53,069 nt of DNA from Planctomycetota bacterium (lineage in GTDB: Bacteria; Planctomycetota; Uabimicrobiia; Uabimicrobiales; JABWCH01): contig JAGOMP010000012.1 of assembly GCA_017993505.1 (NCBI GenBank), positions 1 through 53,069 of the forward strand. Reading direction: 5' to 3'. The translations under genes and the position numbers were made by a program. Positions 43,767 through 53,021 of the stretch are shown here, piece by piece (positions within the stretch are counted from its first letter, which is position 1; every line of letters starts with the position of its first letter). Under the pieces are notes generated by a model that saw only the letters and a program-made list of their open reading frames with translations, searched no databases and was not told the DNA's origin.

Positions 43767-46700
43767 ATGGCAGAAAGATTTCATGGAAACTTAAATGAAA
43801 CTATGTCGTTAGAAGAAATATTTTATAATATTGCAGAGTATCAACGACGTGGTTGGCTCGTTCTCACTTTAGATGATAGAATGGCTTGTTTATTTTTTCA
43901 GGGTGATTTGTTGGCTTTAGTCAGCGAACCAACTGAAAAATTTCAATTAATTCCAGAAAAATTGTATTTTGCAGCACAAATTCCAGAAGAAGTTCTCCAA
44001 GAATTTAAAGAAGGCGAACCTTTAGATTATCTAGCGAATTATGTTTCTTTTGAACAATTGGAAAGTATGAAAAATACAATATGCTATGAGGAAATTTGTA
44101 GTCTTTTCAATTGGCATCAAGGTACATTTGAATTTTTTGACCAATCTGATCCAGAAGCAAATGAAAATTGGATTCCCATCAGTCAAATTTTTGAGATGGA
44201 GGGAATTTTAAGAGAAGTTGCTACTCGCCGAAAAGAATTGGAAGAGCAACGAGATATTAGTCCAAATATGGATGAAATCCTCGTCCAAGAACAACCGTTA
44301 GATATGCAGTATGATCCTACAGATCCATCATGGAATATTTGGATTATAGCACAACATCGAAGTGTTCGAGATACGTTATTATACTCTTTATATGGTGAGT
44401 TTGATGCTTGGCGTATATTGAATAGTCTCATGTTGAGCGGAAATCTACGGTTGATTTCTGAGGAAGAAGCAAAAGAAATTGCACAAAATTTTATTCAAAA
44501 AAATCAATATGAAACTGCTAGTGAATATTTAAATTTACTTTTAAGACGAAATCCCATGAATCTTGATGCCTGTGAAATTTTAGCAGAATGTTATCGCAAA
44601 CTAGGTTATACAGAAGAAATGGCATATTTATATAAAGCAGTAGGCGAACATCTTTTAGGACATGAAGATCGTAGCCATCATGTACAGGGTGCAAAATATT
44701 TACAAAAATTTTGTAATCTAATGCCAGATTCTATTGAAAGTGTTAGTATACAATCTTATTTATTTCATATGGTTTTTCAAGAAGAGTTAGATGCACGTGC
44801 TTTACAATATAATTTAGTTGTAGAAGGAAAAAAATTATACCAAATTTTACATGCAAGGAAAGAGGATATAAAAGGGCGCGAGATATTAGAGTATATCTTA
44901 GAATTAGCACCTTTAGATAAATCTTTACAAAGTCAATACATTAATGTTTGTTTAGATTTAAAAGATACTAAGGCTGCGATTGCTCAATATAAAAAAGTAG
45001 CAGAATTATATGAACAAGAACAAAATTGGGAAGAAGTTCTCTCTATTTATGAAAAAATTGAAAAATTATCTCCTAATGATAAAAGTGTTAAGAAAAAAAT
45101 CAAAGTCATTCAAAATAAACAAAAACAAAAACAACGTTCTTCCTATTTTACATTCCAACTCATATTTTTGCTTGCTATAGTTGGCGTAACAGTTTGGTAT
45201 TATCCTACCATTATGAAAATGGTATATGAAAAAACAGATGTCATTGTTATTCAATATCCAGAAGAATGGCTTGCTATTTTAAATAGACGACAACAACAAA
45301 TCGATCGCCATGCAAAACTTGCTATTCCAGAAATTGAAGCTTTGATTAAATCAAAAGAGTGGAATAAAGCAGAGTCATTAGTAAAAAAACATTTAGCAAC
45401 AAAACCTACCGCAAAATTATTCAGTGAATTACAAGAACAGAAAAAAATTGTAGACCAAAATTTTTCTGATATTGAAGCCAATAGAAAGTCCTTTCTTGCT
45501 ACTTTTGAAACAGCAAAAAATTTAGAAAAAATGGATATGTGGGACCAAGCTCTTAATCGTTATATTGAGTTGTGGACAGAGACAAAATATTTAAAATTGG
45601 AAGAGAGAAATAATATACAAATTCCTATTTTAATGGAAGTTAAACCACTCGGTACAGAAATATGGGTGGACGATAAAAAAGTAAAAGTAGTAGATAAAGA
45701 ATCTTTTGTTTTGCATTGTCGACCTAATTTTAAAACTATAACAGTTTCTTTACCTGGTTATAGTTCTAAATCTTTTACAAACGACTTACCGTCTATTGGG
45801 AAACCAAGAATTTATAGAAATAAACAAAGTGAATGGAGCTTATTAAAGGGAGAAAAAATTATTGTTTCACTAGGTAAAGAACCTATTTGGACACTTCCTT
45901 TAAAATCAAATAGAGAAGTCATTAATGGAACGCCCATAGTACTCAATAATGAAACTTTATTATGCGTTTCTAGAGATGATAAAATTTACTCTTTTTCTAA
46001 TTTTCAAGAAAAACAAGCACCTACAATAGATTATATTTGGACATCACCTCAAATTCAATTTAGTAACTTTGTTGCAGATCCTTGCTATTATAATGGTGTG
46101 CTGTATATAGGAGCTCAAAACGGTAAATTTTTTGCTTGGGATGTGAAAGAAAGAAAACTCATTGGACTTTTTGGACTACCAAAACCAGAACCCATTGACA
46201 AACGCCCGTGCATCGTCCCTAACCAAGAACTTGTCGTTTTCTCCACAGAGAAAATTATGTATGCGTTGCCTTTATTGTCTTCTTTTACAAACTTATGGAA
46301 AACAAAATGGATGCCCTTTAAGAGTCCTAAAAAATTAGATATGGAACCAGTAGCAGCAGGCGATAATATCCTTGTAGGTTCAGCAGATGGTTTTCTATAT
46401 TGCTTTAATGGAGTGACTGGAAAAATTCGTTGGAGATATAGAGTAGGCAGTCATTTTCGTTGCCGTGCGATTGTGCTGGATGATATTGCTTATTTTTCAG
46501 GCAATGGTTATTTTCATGCTGTTGATGTTAAAACAGGTAAAAACATCAATAAAAAACGAATCGTAGGAGATGTGGTGAGTTCTCCTTTATTCTATAAAGA
46601 TATGTTCTACTGTTCTACAAATCGAAAAACTATCATGGTTTTAGATACAAACTTTAATGTAAAATGGACACGTGCCTTAGAAGCCTTGACAGAAGTTACT

Positions 46701-46907
46701 CCTATGATAAGTCCTAATAATATTCTTTATGTAGGATCTAAAAAGACACAAGACCTCAATACTGCTATTTTATATGCTATGAATGCAGACAATGGAGCTA
46801 TACTTTGGAAATATAATATTCCAGAAAGCATGAATGCTTCGCCAGTAATTGTCAATAACATGGTGGTTCAAGTAGCTGATAAAGTATATGGATTTATAGA
46901 CAATTAA
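43767..46907 (+). CDS. DUF4388-like / TPR / membrane / PEGA / PQQ-propeller protein (1046 aa)
   Basis: Residues 1-115 look like a DUF4388 (PatA-N-type) domain (FHGNLNETMSLEEIFYNIAE, GWLVLTLDDRMACLFFQGD). TPR-like units follow at about 230-455 (YETASEYLNLLLRRNPMNLD; NWEEVLSIYEKIEKLSPNDK). One membrane segment lies at about 462-480, then a charged helical region. A PEGA-like beta sandwich (about 625-690, VKPLGTEIWVDDKKVKVV) comes next, then a PQQ-type beta-propeller (about 700-1046, with blades such as VGSADGFLYCFNGVTGKIRW). AAAGGA precedes the ATG. With the membrane segment in the middle, the propeller should face outward and the TPR inward. It lies after the pseudokinase, same strand, probably functionally linked. 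No catalytic motif is seen. Confidence 0.82.
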   Translation: MAERFHGNLNETMSLEEIFYNIAEYQRRGWLVLTLDDRMACLFFQGDLLALVSEPTEKFQLIPEKLYFAAQIPEEVLQEFKEGEPLDYLANYVSFEQLESMKNTICYEEICSLFNWHQGTFEFFDQSDPEANENWIPISQIFEMEGILREVATRRKELEEQRDISPNMDEILVQEQPLDMQYDPTDPSWNIWIIAQHRSVRDTLLYSLYGEFDAWRILNSLMLSGNLRLISEEEAKEIAQNFIQKNQYETASEYLNLLLRRNPMNLDACEILAECYRKLGYTEEMAYLYKAVGEHLLGHEDRSHHVQGAKYLQKFCNLMPDSIESVSIQSYLFHMVFQEELDARALQYNLVVEGKKLYQILHARKEDIKGREILEYILELAPLDKSLQSQYINVCLDLKDTKAAIAQYKKVAELYEQEQNWEEVLSIYEKIEKLSPNDKSVKKKIKVIQNKQKQKQRSSYFTFQLIFLLAIVGVTVWYYPTIMKMVYEKTDVIVIQYPEEWLAILNRRQQQIDRHAKLAIPEIEALIKSKEWNKAESLVKKHLATKPTAKLFSELQEQKKIVDQNFSDIEANRKSFLATFETAKNLEKMDMWDQALNRYIELWTETKYLKLEERNNIQIPILMEVKPLGTEIWVDDKKVKVVDKESFVLHCRPNFKTITVSLPGYSSKSFTNDLPSIGKPRIYRNKQSEWSLLKGEKIIVSLGKEPIWTLPLKSNREVINGTPIVLNNETLLCVSRDDKIYSFSNFQEKQAPTIDYIWTSPQIQFSNFVADPCYYNGVLYIGAQNGKFFAWDVKERKLIGLFGLPKPEPIDKRPCIVPNQELVVFSTEKIMYALPLLSSFTNLWKTKWMPFKSPKKLDMEPVAAGDNILVGSADGFLYCFNGVTGKIRWRYRVGSHFRCRAIVLDDIAYFSGNGYFHAVDVKTGKNINKKRIVGDVVSSPLFYKDMFYCSTNRKTIMVLDTNFNVKWTRALEALTEVTPMISPNNILYVGSKKTQDLNTAILYAMNADNGAILWKYNIPESMNASPVIVNNMVVQVADKVYGFIDN

Positions 46908-46935
46908 AAAATGTAGAGTATATTTAAAAAAAAAT

Positions 46936-46971
46936 GAAGAGTTATACAACAAATTCATGTTATAACTCTTC
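46936..46971. terminator. Terminator after the propeller gene
   Basis: Arms GAAGAGTTATA and TATAACTCTTC, with an A-run before and a T-run after, so it can work on both strands. Confidence 0.85.
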
Positions 46972-46987
46972 GTTTTTTTTATATATG

Positions 46988-47032
46988 AATACATATGACA
47001 TCCATTTATTCATGGATATCATCATATGTATT
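46988..47032 (-). terminator. Hairpin downstream of the symporter gene
   Basis: Outer arms AATACATATGA and TCATATGTATT and inner arms ATCCAT and ATGGAT form an extended stem 18 nt past the symporter stop. Confidence 0.7.
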
Positions 47033-47049
47033 AGTGAATCGTGTATTGA

Positions 47050-48348
47050 TTAAATCATATCATTCTTTTTAGCAACAATATATGTACAGACATTGTCTCC
47101 TGCAACATTACATGCTGTTTCAAACATATCAAGAATAGGATTAATTCCTAGAGCAAGTGCCACAATAGGAGCAGATTGAGCTGTAGAAAGTCCCATATTT
47201 TCTAAGACCATAAACAAAAGAAGAAGAGAGCCACCAGGAACTCCACCAGCACCAATAGAAGCAAAAACAACACTAATTAATAATACAATAAGTTGACCAA
47301 AAGTAAGTTGCATTCCATACATATTTGCAGCAAGAATCGCAAAAACTGGTAAGTGAACGCAAACTCCGTCCATATTAATCGTTGCACCTAGTGGAAGAGA
47401 GAAACTGTAAAAATTCTTTTCAATTCCAATGCTTTCTGCTGTTTGCATGGACACTGGTAATGTTGCTGCACTAGACCGAGTAACAAAAGCTGTAATAATA
47501 GGCGTTTTAATCCGATTCATAATTTTATATGGATTTTCCCTACAAACAACCAAAATAGCAAGCGGATACACAAAAAATACCATGGCCATAACACAGAAAA
47601 TCACACAACCAGCAATTCCTAGATATGTTCCCATTAATTTAGGACCATTCTCTGCAAAACATTGGAAAGTCAAAGCTAAAACACCTATAGGAAAATATTC
47701 CATAATCCATTCTATCATTTTAAAGAAAACATTTGAAATTCCACTAAATAAGTTAATGGTAGATTCTAAAGAAGAGCGAAGTTGATCTGATGTATCTTCT
47801 TTATCTAAGAGAACACGAGCGGCAAGACCAAAAATGACTGAAAAAACAACAATTGCCAAAAAATTATTTGTGGACAAAGCTTGGAATGGATTCACAAACA
47901 TGCTACTTAAAAATTCAGAAATTTTATCTTGCGATTGATTTTCCACCATCTTATTTGCTACTTCTATTACGTCTGCTCCAGCAACATCTGATACATTTCG
48001 TTCTAAATTTGGATTTAAAACAAACGCCATGAAGATCCCAAAAATTGTAGCAAACATAGAAGTTGCAAAATACCAAATCATCACAGAAGCTCCTAATTTG
48101 CCAGATTTTTTCAATGGCAAAGTAGAAGCTCCGACAATGAGTGAAAAGAAAATAATAGGAACAACCATCATTTTTAATAGAGCAGTTAAAATTACTCCAA
48201 ATGGTCTTGCAATGGACAATGCTGTATTTAAATGTTCTATGCTAAGGAATTTAAAACCAAGGATTCCTAAAATTCCGCCTAATACAAAAGCAAAAAGAAG
48301 ACGATAAACTAATGAAATCTGAAAATATTTTTTCACAAAACACTTCAT
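47050..48348 (-). CDS. Dicarboxylate/amino-acid:cation symporter (DAACS family)
   Basis: The 432-residue membrane protein carries glutamate/aspartate or C4-dicarboxylates with Na+ or H+. Signatures include TRSSAATLPVSMQTAESIGI (serine-rich loop and helix), FSLPLGATINMDG (re-entrant loop with the NMDG motif) and a C-terminal GINPILDMFETACNVAGD. About eight membrane segments plus re-entrant loops fit the family's usual form. GltP/GltT versus DctA cannot be separated by eye. AGAGAGG precedes the ATG. Neighbours give no substrate hint. Confidence 0.92.
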   Translation of the reverse strand: MKCFVKKYFQISLVYRLLFAFVLGGILGILGFKFLSIEHLNTALSIARPFGVILTALLKMMVVPIIFFSLIVGASTLPLKKSGKLGASVMIWYFATSMFATIFGIFMAFVLNPNLERNVSDVAGADVIEVANKMVENQSQDKISEFLSSMFVNPFQALSTNNFLAIVVFSVIFGLAARVLLDKEDTSDQLRSSLESTINLFSGISNVFFKMIEWIMEYFPIGVLALTFQCFAENGPKLMGTYLGIAGCVIFCVMAMVFFVYPLAILVVCRENPYKIMNRIKTPIITAFVTRSSAATLPVSMQTAESIGIEKNFYSFSLPLGATINMDGVCVHLPVFAILAANMYGMQLTFGQLIVLLISVVFASIGAGGVPGGSLLLLFMVLENMGLSTAQSAPIVALALGINPILDMFETACNVAGDNVCTYIVAKKNDMI

Positions 48349-48464
48349 GCTATACCTCTCTAAATGTAAATGAATAAAATTATTTTCTCATAAGAGAATA
48401 CAAGTACTTGGTCAATTTTTTTGTAGAAAATAAAAGTATTTGTAAAAATACTTTTTTCCCTCTG

Positions 48465-48716
48465 AGTAAGTCTCTCTATGATGAGTTGATTACACTTTTT
48501 ACTCTATAGTATTTTTCCTACACTTTTTTACTTTGGGATAAAGAAACTTTACCCTAGAGTAAAGTTTCTTACTTTGTGGCAGATTTCCTTTACTCTAGGG
48601 TAAAGTTTTTTACTCTGGGGATTTTCCCCCTATACTCTTTTTACTCTGGGGATTTTCCCCCTATACTCTTTTTACTCTGGGGTAAATTTCTTGGGTAAAT
48701 TTCTTTACTCCAAGAT
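48465..48716. repeat. TTTACTCTGGGG repeat array, about 10 units
   Basis: This is the CCCCAGAGTAAA family in the opposite direction. The best-formed part holds two exact 31-bp units (tttactctggggattttccc type) at about 48608-48669. Earlier units include tttactctagggtaaag, which is nearly self-complementary. The right edge reaches into the stop codon of the GH13 gene (48705-48707). No gene is seen in 48349-48704. Confidence 0.8.
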
Positions 48717-50330
48717 AGATGTTGTTGGATTGTCTGAATGTAGAATTAGAATTTGATAGGGTTGCAGTGTATTATTCAGTTCTTTGTCAGGATGCGTTGT
48801 AAAGAGTATTGTCTGGTTTTGGAATATTTGTTGCCATTCTTGTATAGTTTGTTGTTTTTTAGTGAAATTTAGGAATATAGTAGTAACTGTATCTTGGTAA
48901 ATGCGTTGGTAAGCTAGGTAGTGTTTGGCTTTTGTTTGTAATGTTTTATATGTTCCTTTATGTAGTGTTGGTGTTTTTTTCCGTAGCCAGATAAGTTGTT
49001 TATAGTGGTTTAGAAGGCTATCTCTATCTTGTTGTTGTGTTTGGACATTTTTTTTGATGTAGTTTTTGTGAATGGGAAGCCACGGTGTTGTTGTAGTGAA
49101 TCCTGCGTTTTGTTCTGGTGTCCATTGCATGGGAGTGCGTTCTGGATCGCGTCCTAGTGGAAAAGGCCATGTTGTTTTTCCAAGAGGGTCTTGGATTTTT
49201 TTTCTAGGAATTTTGTTGTTTTCCATGCCGATTTCTTCGCCATAATAAAGAAAAGGTGTGCCGCGTAGTGTTAAGAGTAGTGCAATAGCAACTTTAGCAC
49301 GCTCTTCGCTGTTTTTATATCGTGTGTAATGACGAGGTTGATCATGGTTGCTAAGTGTCCATGTAGGTTGGCATTGGGCAGGAACTGTGTTTTCCCATGC
49401 TTGTATTTGTTTATGGAATTTCCCTGCATTCCATTTTGCTCGCATAAGTCCAAAGTTGAATACAAGGTGGAGTTGATCGTTGTCACCATAATATTCTGCA
49501 ATGGCTTTGTGGTTTTGTAGATTTTCTACATATATTTCACCAACAGTTGTTTTGTTTGGATATTGGTCGATGATTTTTCGGATTTGTTTACATATTTCAT
49601 GAGTTTCTGGTTGGTTTCTGTCATAAAGGTGTCTTTGAAGATCTGGTGGTGAAAGTTGTATGTGCCATGGATTGCTTCTGAATTCTGCGTCTTTGATGTA
49701 CCAGTTCACTACGTCTAAACGAAATCCGTCCACACCTTTGTCTAACCAGTATTTTATGACATCAAACATGGCGTTTTTTAATTCTGGATTCCTCCAATTT
49801 ACTTCTGGTTGATACCGTGTGAAGGTTCCCATATAGTATTCTTTTCTTTGTTTATCATACCACCAAGCAGATTTGAGTTCAAATGTGGAAAACCAGTTGT
49901 TCGGTGCTTTATTTTTTTTCCCAGGATGCCAAAGATACCAGTCTTGTTTAGGATTTGTTTTGTCTTGGCGAGATTCTTGGAACCATGGATGTTGGTCAGA
50001 TGTATGGTTAATAACTAAGTCTAGTAATATTTTGATGTTGCGTTTATGAGCTTCTTGTAGAAGTTCATCAAAGTCTTGCTCTGTTCCATATATGGCGTCA
50101 ACAGCAGTATGATTGCTAATGTCGTATCCAAAGTCTTTCATAGGGGAAGGATAGATAGGAGAGAGCCAAATGGCATCAATTCCTAATGAATTTTCTGTAC
50201 CATCATTGAGATAGTCTAGGCGTTGGATAATGCCTTGAAGATCACCAATTCCATCGTTGTTTGTATCTTGGAAACTGCGAGGATATATTTGATAGATAAC
50301 GGCAGTCTTCCACCATGGTTGTTCTGTCAT
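48705..50330 (-). CDS. GH13 alpha-glucosidase / oligo-1,6-glucosidase
   Basis: The 541-residue enzyme has the GH13 (alpha-amylase) motifs in order: WWKTAVIYQIYPRSFQDTN, LDLVINHTSDQHPWF, DGFRLDVVNW (nucleophile Asp), TVGEIYVEN (acid/base Glu) and LSNHDQPRHYTRY (transition-state Asp). This arrangement fits subfamily 23/31-type enzymes that cleave alpha-glucosidic bonds of short oligosaccharides such as maltose, isomaltose or trehalose. There is no signal peptide, so it is cytoplasmic. AGAGGA precedes the ATG. Codons are C-ending, like miaB. The last codons lie in the repeat array, and the stop TAA comes from it. Confidence 0.9.
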   Translation of the reverse strand: MTEQPWWKTAVIYQIYPRSFQDTNNDGIGDLQGIIQRLDYLNDGTENSLGIDAIWLSPIYPSPMKDFGYDISNHTAVDAIYGTEQDFDELLQEAHKRNIKILLDLVINHTSDQHPWFQESRQDKTNPKQDWYLWHPGKKNKAPNNWFSTFELKSAWWYDKQRKEYYMGTFTRYQPEVNWRNPELKNAMFDVIKYWLDKGVDGFRLDVVNWYIKDAEFRSNPWHIQLSPPDLQRHLYDRNQPETHEICKQIRKIIDQYPNKTTVGEIYVENLQNHKAIAEYYGDNDQLHLVFNFGLMRAKWNAGKFHKQIQAWENTVPAQCQPTWTLSNHDQPRHYTRYKNSEERAKVAIALLLTLRGTPFLYYGEEIGMENNKIPRKKIQDPLGKTTWPFPLGRDPERTPMQWTPEQNAGFTTTTPWLPIHKNYIKKNVQTQQQDRDSLLNHYKQLIWLRKKTPTLHKGTYKTLQTKAKHYLAYQRIYQDTVTTIFLNFTKKQQTIQEWQQIFQNQTILFTTHPDKELNNTLQPYQILILHSDNPTTSILE

Positions 50331-50352
50331 TTTGTCCTCTTATATTTAAAAA

Positions 50353-50468
50353 AAATGTTTATTTTCATTCTTTTGAAAGTATGTATTCTTATTTTTTAAA
50401 AGTATGTATTTTTATTTTTTGAAAGTATGTATTTTTATTTTTTGAAAGTATTTATTTCCATTCTTTAA
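50353..50468. repeat. 23-bp tandem repeat, four or five units, over the L,D-transpeptidase stop
   Basis: Units of aaagtatgtatttttatttt type start at 50376, 50399, 50422 and 50445, exactly 23 bp apart, plus a weaker one before. The fourth unit contains the TAA stop (50452-50454) of the L,D-transpeptidase gene. Confidence 0.85.
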
Positions 50469-51399
50469 TGGATACTTTTGTATTTCGTGAGACAAGTTCG
50501 AAAAGTTGTTCTACGTCTTCATTGCGTAGGCGTGTGCATCCATGGCTAAGATTTTTTCCAATACTACTGGGATCATTGGTGCCATGGATTCCAAGTCCTT
50601 GGTCTTGAAAATCGAGCCAGCGAGTGCCAATGGCATGGCGTGGATCGCCAAATTTGATTCGCATTCTATTACCACTTTCATCTTCTGTGTACCAGTCGGG
50701 ATTTTTTATTTTTTCATGGATGATAAATTCGTCTGTGGGAGTTTTTCCATCAGCACCTAGGCATACTTCGTAGCTTGCACAATATAAATGATTATGAGGA
50801 AAGTAGACTGTGAGAAAAAAGCTGTTTTTGTATATTTCAATATAGGGAATTCCAGATATGACGCGAAGTTTTTCTGCGATTCTTATGTTATCGTTTTTCT
50901 TTTTATTGAGAAATCGTAGGAATTCTACAGATGTGTTATATTTTTTTGCAATTTTTGTTAGATTGTCGCCTCGTTCTACTTTGTAGATAGTAGCTTGGAT
51001 GTTGTCAGCTTTTGTTATGTTTTCTAGGACAATAGGATCGAGTATTTTTTTCATTTGTTTTCGTGTTTTGTTGTCTATGTTGGTTTTCGAAGCTTGAGAG
51101 AGTAATTGCCATGCTTTTATTTTTTCTCCGCTTTCAATGAGTTGTTGAGCCTGTGCTAGGATGCTATTTCCATCTTCAAAGTTTGTTTGTTGTGATTCCG
51201 TAGTGTTGGTTTGTTGTTCTATGTCTTCTGTTTGTTTTGTGTTCGTGTCTGTCTGAACAGGTGGCTGTTGTGTGTTGTTTTGAGATGTTTCTGCAGTAAT
51301 TTTATTTTGTGGTTCTGGTGTTGTGGATGCATTGTTTGTGGTTTTGTTGCTATCACAAGAAAGTAGGAATATAAATGTAATTAAAAGAATATATTTCAC
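50452..51399 (-). CDS. LysM and L,D-transpeptidase (YkuD) lipoprotein
   Basis: I start at GTG 51399 (315 aa): GAAAGG lies 7 nt ahead, while the ATG at 51414 has no such site. The N-terminus is a lipoprotein signal (MKYILLITFIFLLSC, lipobox LLSC), then a Thr/Asn/Gln-rich linker. A short helical pair follows, then LysM (about 138-182, YKVERGDNLTKIAKKYN) for peptidoglycan binding. A YkuD catalytic domain completes it, with GIHGTNDPSSIGKNLSHGCT (catalytic Cys). It makes 3-3 cross-links or attaches proteins to the wall, acting in the periplasm. It supports a peptidoglycan wall. C-ending codons are frequent. Confidence 0.87.
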   Translation of the reverse strand: MKYILLITFIFLLSCDSNKTTNNASTTPEPQNKITAETSQNNTQQPPVQTDTNTKQTEDIEQQTNTTESQQTNFEDGNSILAQAQQLIESGEKIKAWQLLSQASKTNIDNKTRKQMKKILDPIVLENITKADNIQATIYKVERGDNLTKIAKKYNTSVEFLRFLNKKKNDNIRIAEKLRVISGIPYIEIYKNSFFLTVYFPHNHLYCASYEVCLGADGKTPTDEFIIHEKIKNPDWYTEDESGNRMRIKFGDPRHAIGTRWLDFQDQGLGIHGTNDPSSIGKNLSHGCTRLRNEDVEQLFELVSRNTKVSIKEWK

Positions 51400-51712
51400 A
51401 GTATGACCTTTCATTATAAAATTTATTACGTGTTTGTATTTTGACTAAGATAAAAGATGATGTCAAGAAAATATTTTGTTTTTCTTTCTTTGAAAAGAAT
51501 TTGAAAATAATATATGAGTTTGTTATATTAAAATATATGAGTTTGTATATTAAATAGTATATGCGTTTTTATCTTCATTATGCATATAAAAAAATAGGAA
51601 AAATTTTACTTTACTTTTTTTTATAGCATAATAATATTGATCGTGAATATTAATATGATATATACTCAAAAAAATATGAGTTTTACACACTTTAAGTTAA
51701 AGGGGTTGCATT
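51400..51712. other. AT-rich divergent intergenic region
   Basis: No gene is seen. It separates the L,D-transpeptidase (minus) from the next gene (plus) and must hold both promoters. Two close copies of atatgagtttgt (near 51514 and 51537) and a possible -10 at about 51655 are all that stand out. Confidence 0.5.
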
Positions 51713-52822
51713 ATGAAATTTTTTGCATTTTTAATCCTTGCCTTGAGTTTAGTTTGTGCTTCTGCAGATGTTACAGTAGAAGCAATTGGTTTTGGCATAA
51801 CTCCAGGACAGGCAAAGAATGATGCATTGAGAAATGCAGTAGAACAAGGTTGTGGCGTAAAGATTTTTTCTGAAACAGAAGTAAGAGATTTTGTTGCTTT
51901 AAAAGATGTTTTAGTCTCTGAAAGTTTTGGAATGGTAACAAGCTATACTATAGTATATGAAAAATCACGTGGGCAAGACTATGAAGTAAAAGTCCGTGCA
52001 GTTGTTTCTGCAAATGTCCAAAAAGATTGGGCAAAGATGAAGATTATTTTAAAACAAAAAGGAAATCCTTCTGTAATGTTTTGTTTTAAAGAAATTTTAG
52101 ATGGTCAAGAATTAGCCCAAGCCACAGGTGAATACGAACTGATGAGTAAATTTAAAGAGTTGGGTTTTAGAGTGATTGACCGTCAGAGTATTGCTAAGGG
52201 GCGAGAATTACAAAAAGAATTGTATAATATGGATTCTAATTTAGATGGTGTGATTGCTGTTGCATCGCAACATGGTGCAGATCTTTTAGTAACTGGTATG
52301 TTTGAAGGAAGATTTGTGCAAATTATGAATTACTGGGGACAACAGGGAATTCAACATCAATATACTTTTAGTGCCAAGGTAATACAAACAGATAATAGTG
52401 AAGTTATTGCACCAGTGACTGGAAATTATAATACGAATCCTATGACAAAAAATACTATGCTCTACACAAAAGAGAGTGCAGGTATTTCTGGTTTTAAGCA
52501 AGTTGTTTCCGAAGAATTTTTCCAATCTATGATTGTTAAGATGGTAACTCACTGGATTCGTGATATTCAAGAAGGCACCAGCATGGAGTTGATTGTTTCC
52601 AACGTGTCTTTTAGAGATAGAAAGTTCGTGCAGAATATTTTAGAGAATAAGCCTGATTTGATTACTGAAATGAAAGTTGGTCATTATAGAAATAGAAGAT
52701 TGACAATTCAAGTTAAATCAAAACTTTCTGCAGAAGAATTAGCAGAGGCTTTAGAAGAATTGGAAGATTTTGAAGTAGTAGAATTACAAAATAATCGCCT
52801 TGAAATTCAATATGTAAAATAA
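51713..52822 (+). CDS. Secreted protein with FlgT-N/LPP20-like domain (369 aa)
   Basis: A signal peptide (about 1-18, MKFFAFLILALSLVCASA) leads to DVTVEAIGFGITPGQAKNDA, LRNAVEQGCGVKIFSETEV and related motifs. This layout is typical of the small alpha/beta domain at the start of flagellar assembly protein T and LPP20-type proteins. The middle (AVASQHGADLLVTGMFEGRF) resembles the GNA1162/CsgG-like fold, and the C-terminal 90 residues form a third part. No flagellar genes are nearby, so an envelope role is more likely. AAAGGGG precedes the ATG, and a terminator follows. Domain names are resemblance only. Confidence 0.68.
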   Translation: MKFFAFLILALSLVCASADVTVEAIGFGITPGQAKNDALRNAVEQGCGVKIFSETEVRDFVALKDVLVSESFGMVTSYTIVYEKSRGQDYEVKVRAVVSANVQKDWAKMKIILKQKGNPSVMFCFKEILDGQELAQATGEYELMSKFKELGFRVIDRQSIAKGRELQKELYNMDSNLDGVIAVASQHGADLLVTGMFEGRFVQIMNYWGQQGIQHQYTFSAKVIQTDNSEVIAPVTGNYNTNPMTKNTMLYTKESAGISGFKQVVSEEFFQSMIVKMVTHWIRDIQEGTSMELIVSNVSFRDRKFVQNILENKPDLITEMKVGHYRNRRLTIQVKSKLSAEELAEALEELEDFEVVELQNNRLEIQYVK

Positions 52823-52840
52823 TTTTTTTATTTTTTTACA

Positions 52841-52876
52841 AGCGTGTTTTCTAAATTAATTTTTAGGAAACACGCT
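52841..52876 (+). terminator. Terminator after the FlgT-N-like gene
   Basis: Arms AGCGTGTTTTCTAA and TTAGGAAACACGCT (one G-T pair) with a T-run after, 18 nt past the stop. Confidence 0.9.
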
Positions 52877-53021
52877 TTTTTTTGCATTTTTTTATAAAAA
52901 CGCATTTTTTTATAAATTTCCTAAATAATTTTAAAATAAATTGATTTTTTTCGTATAGTATAGAACTAAACAGTTTTGAAAACCAATTTTTATAGATTAT
53001 TCTAAAATTGAGAAATTTAGT

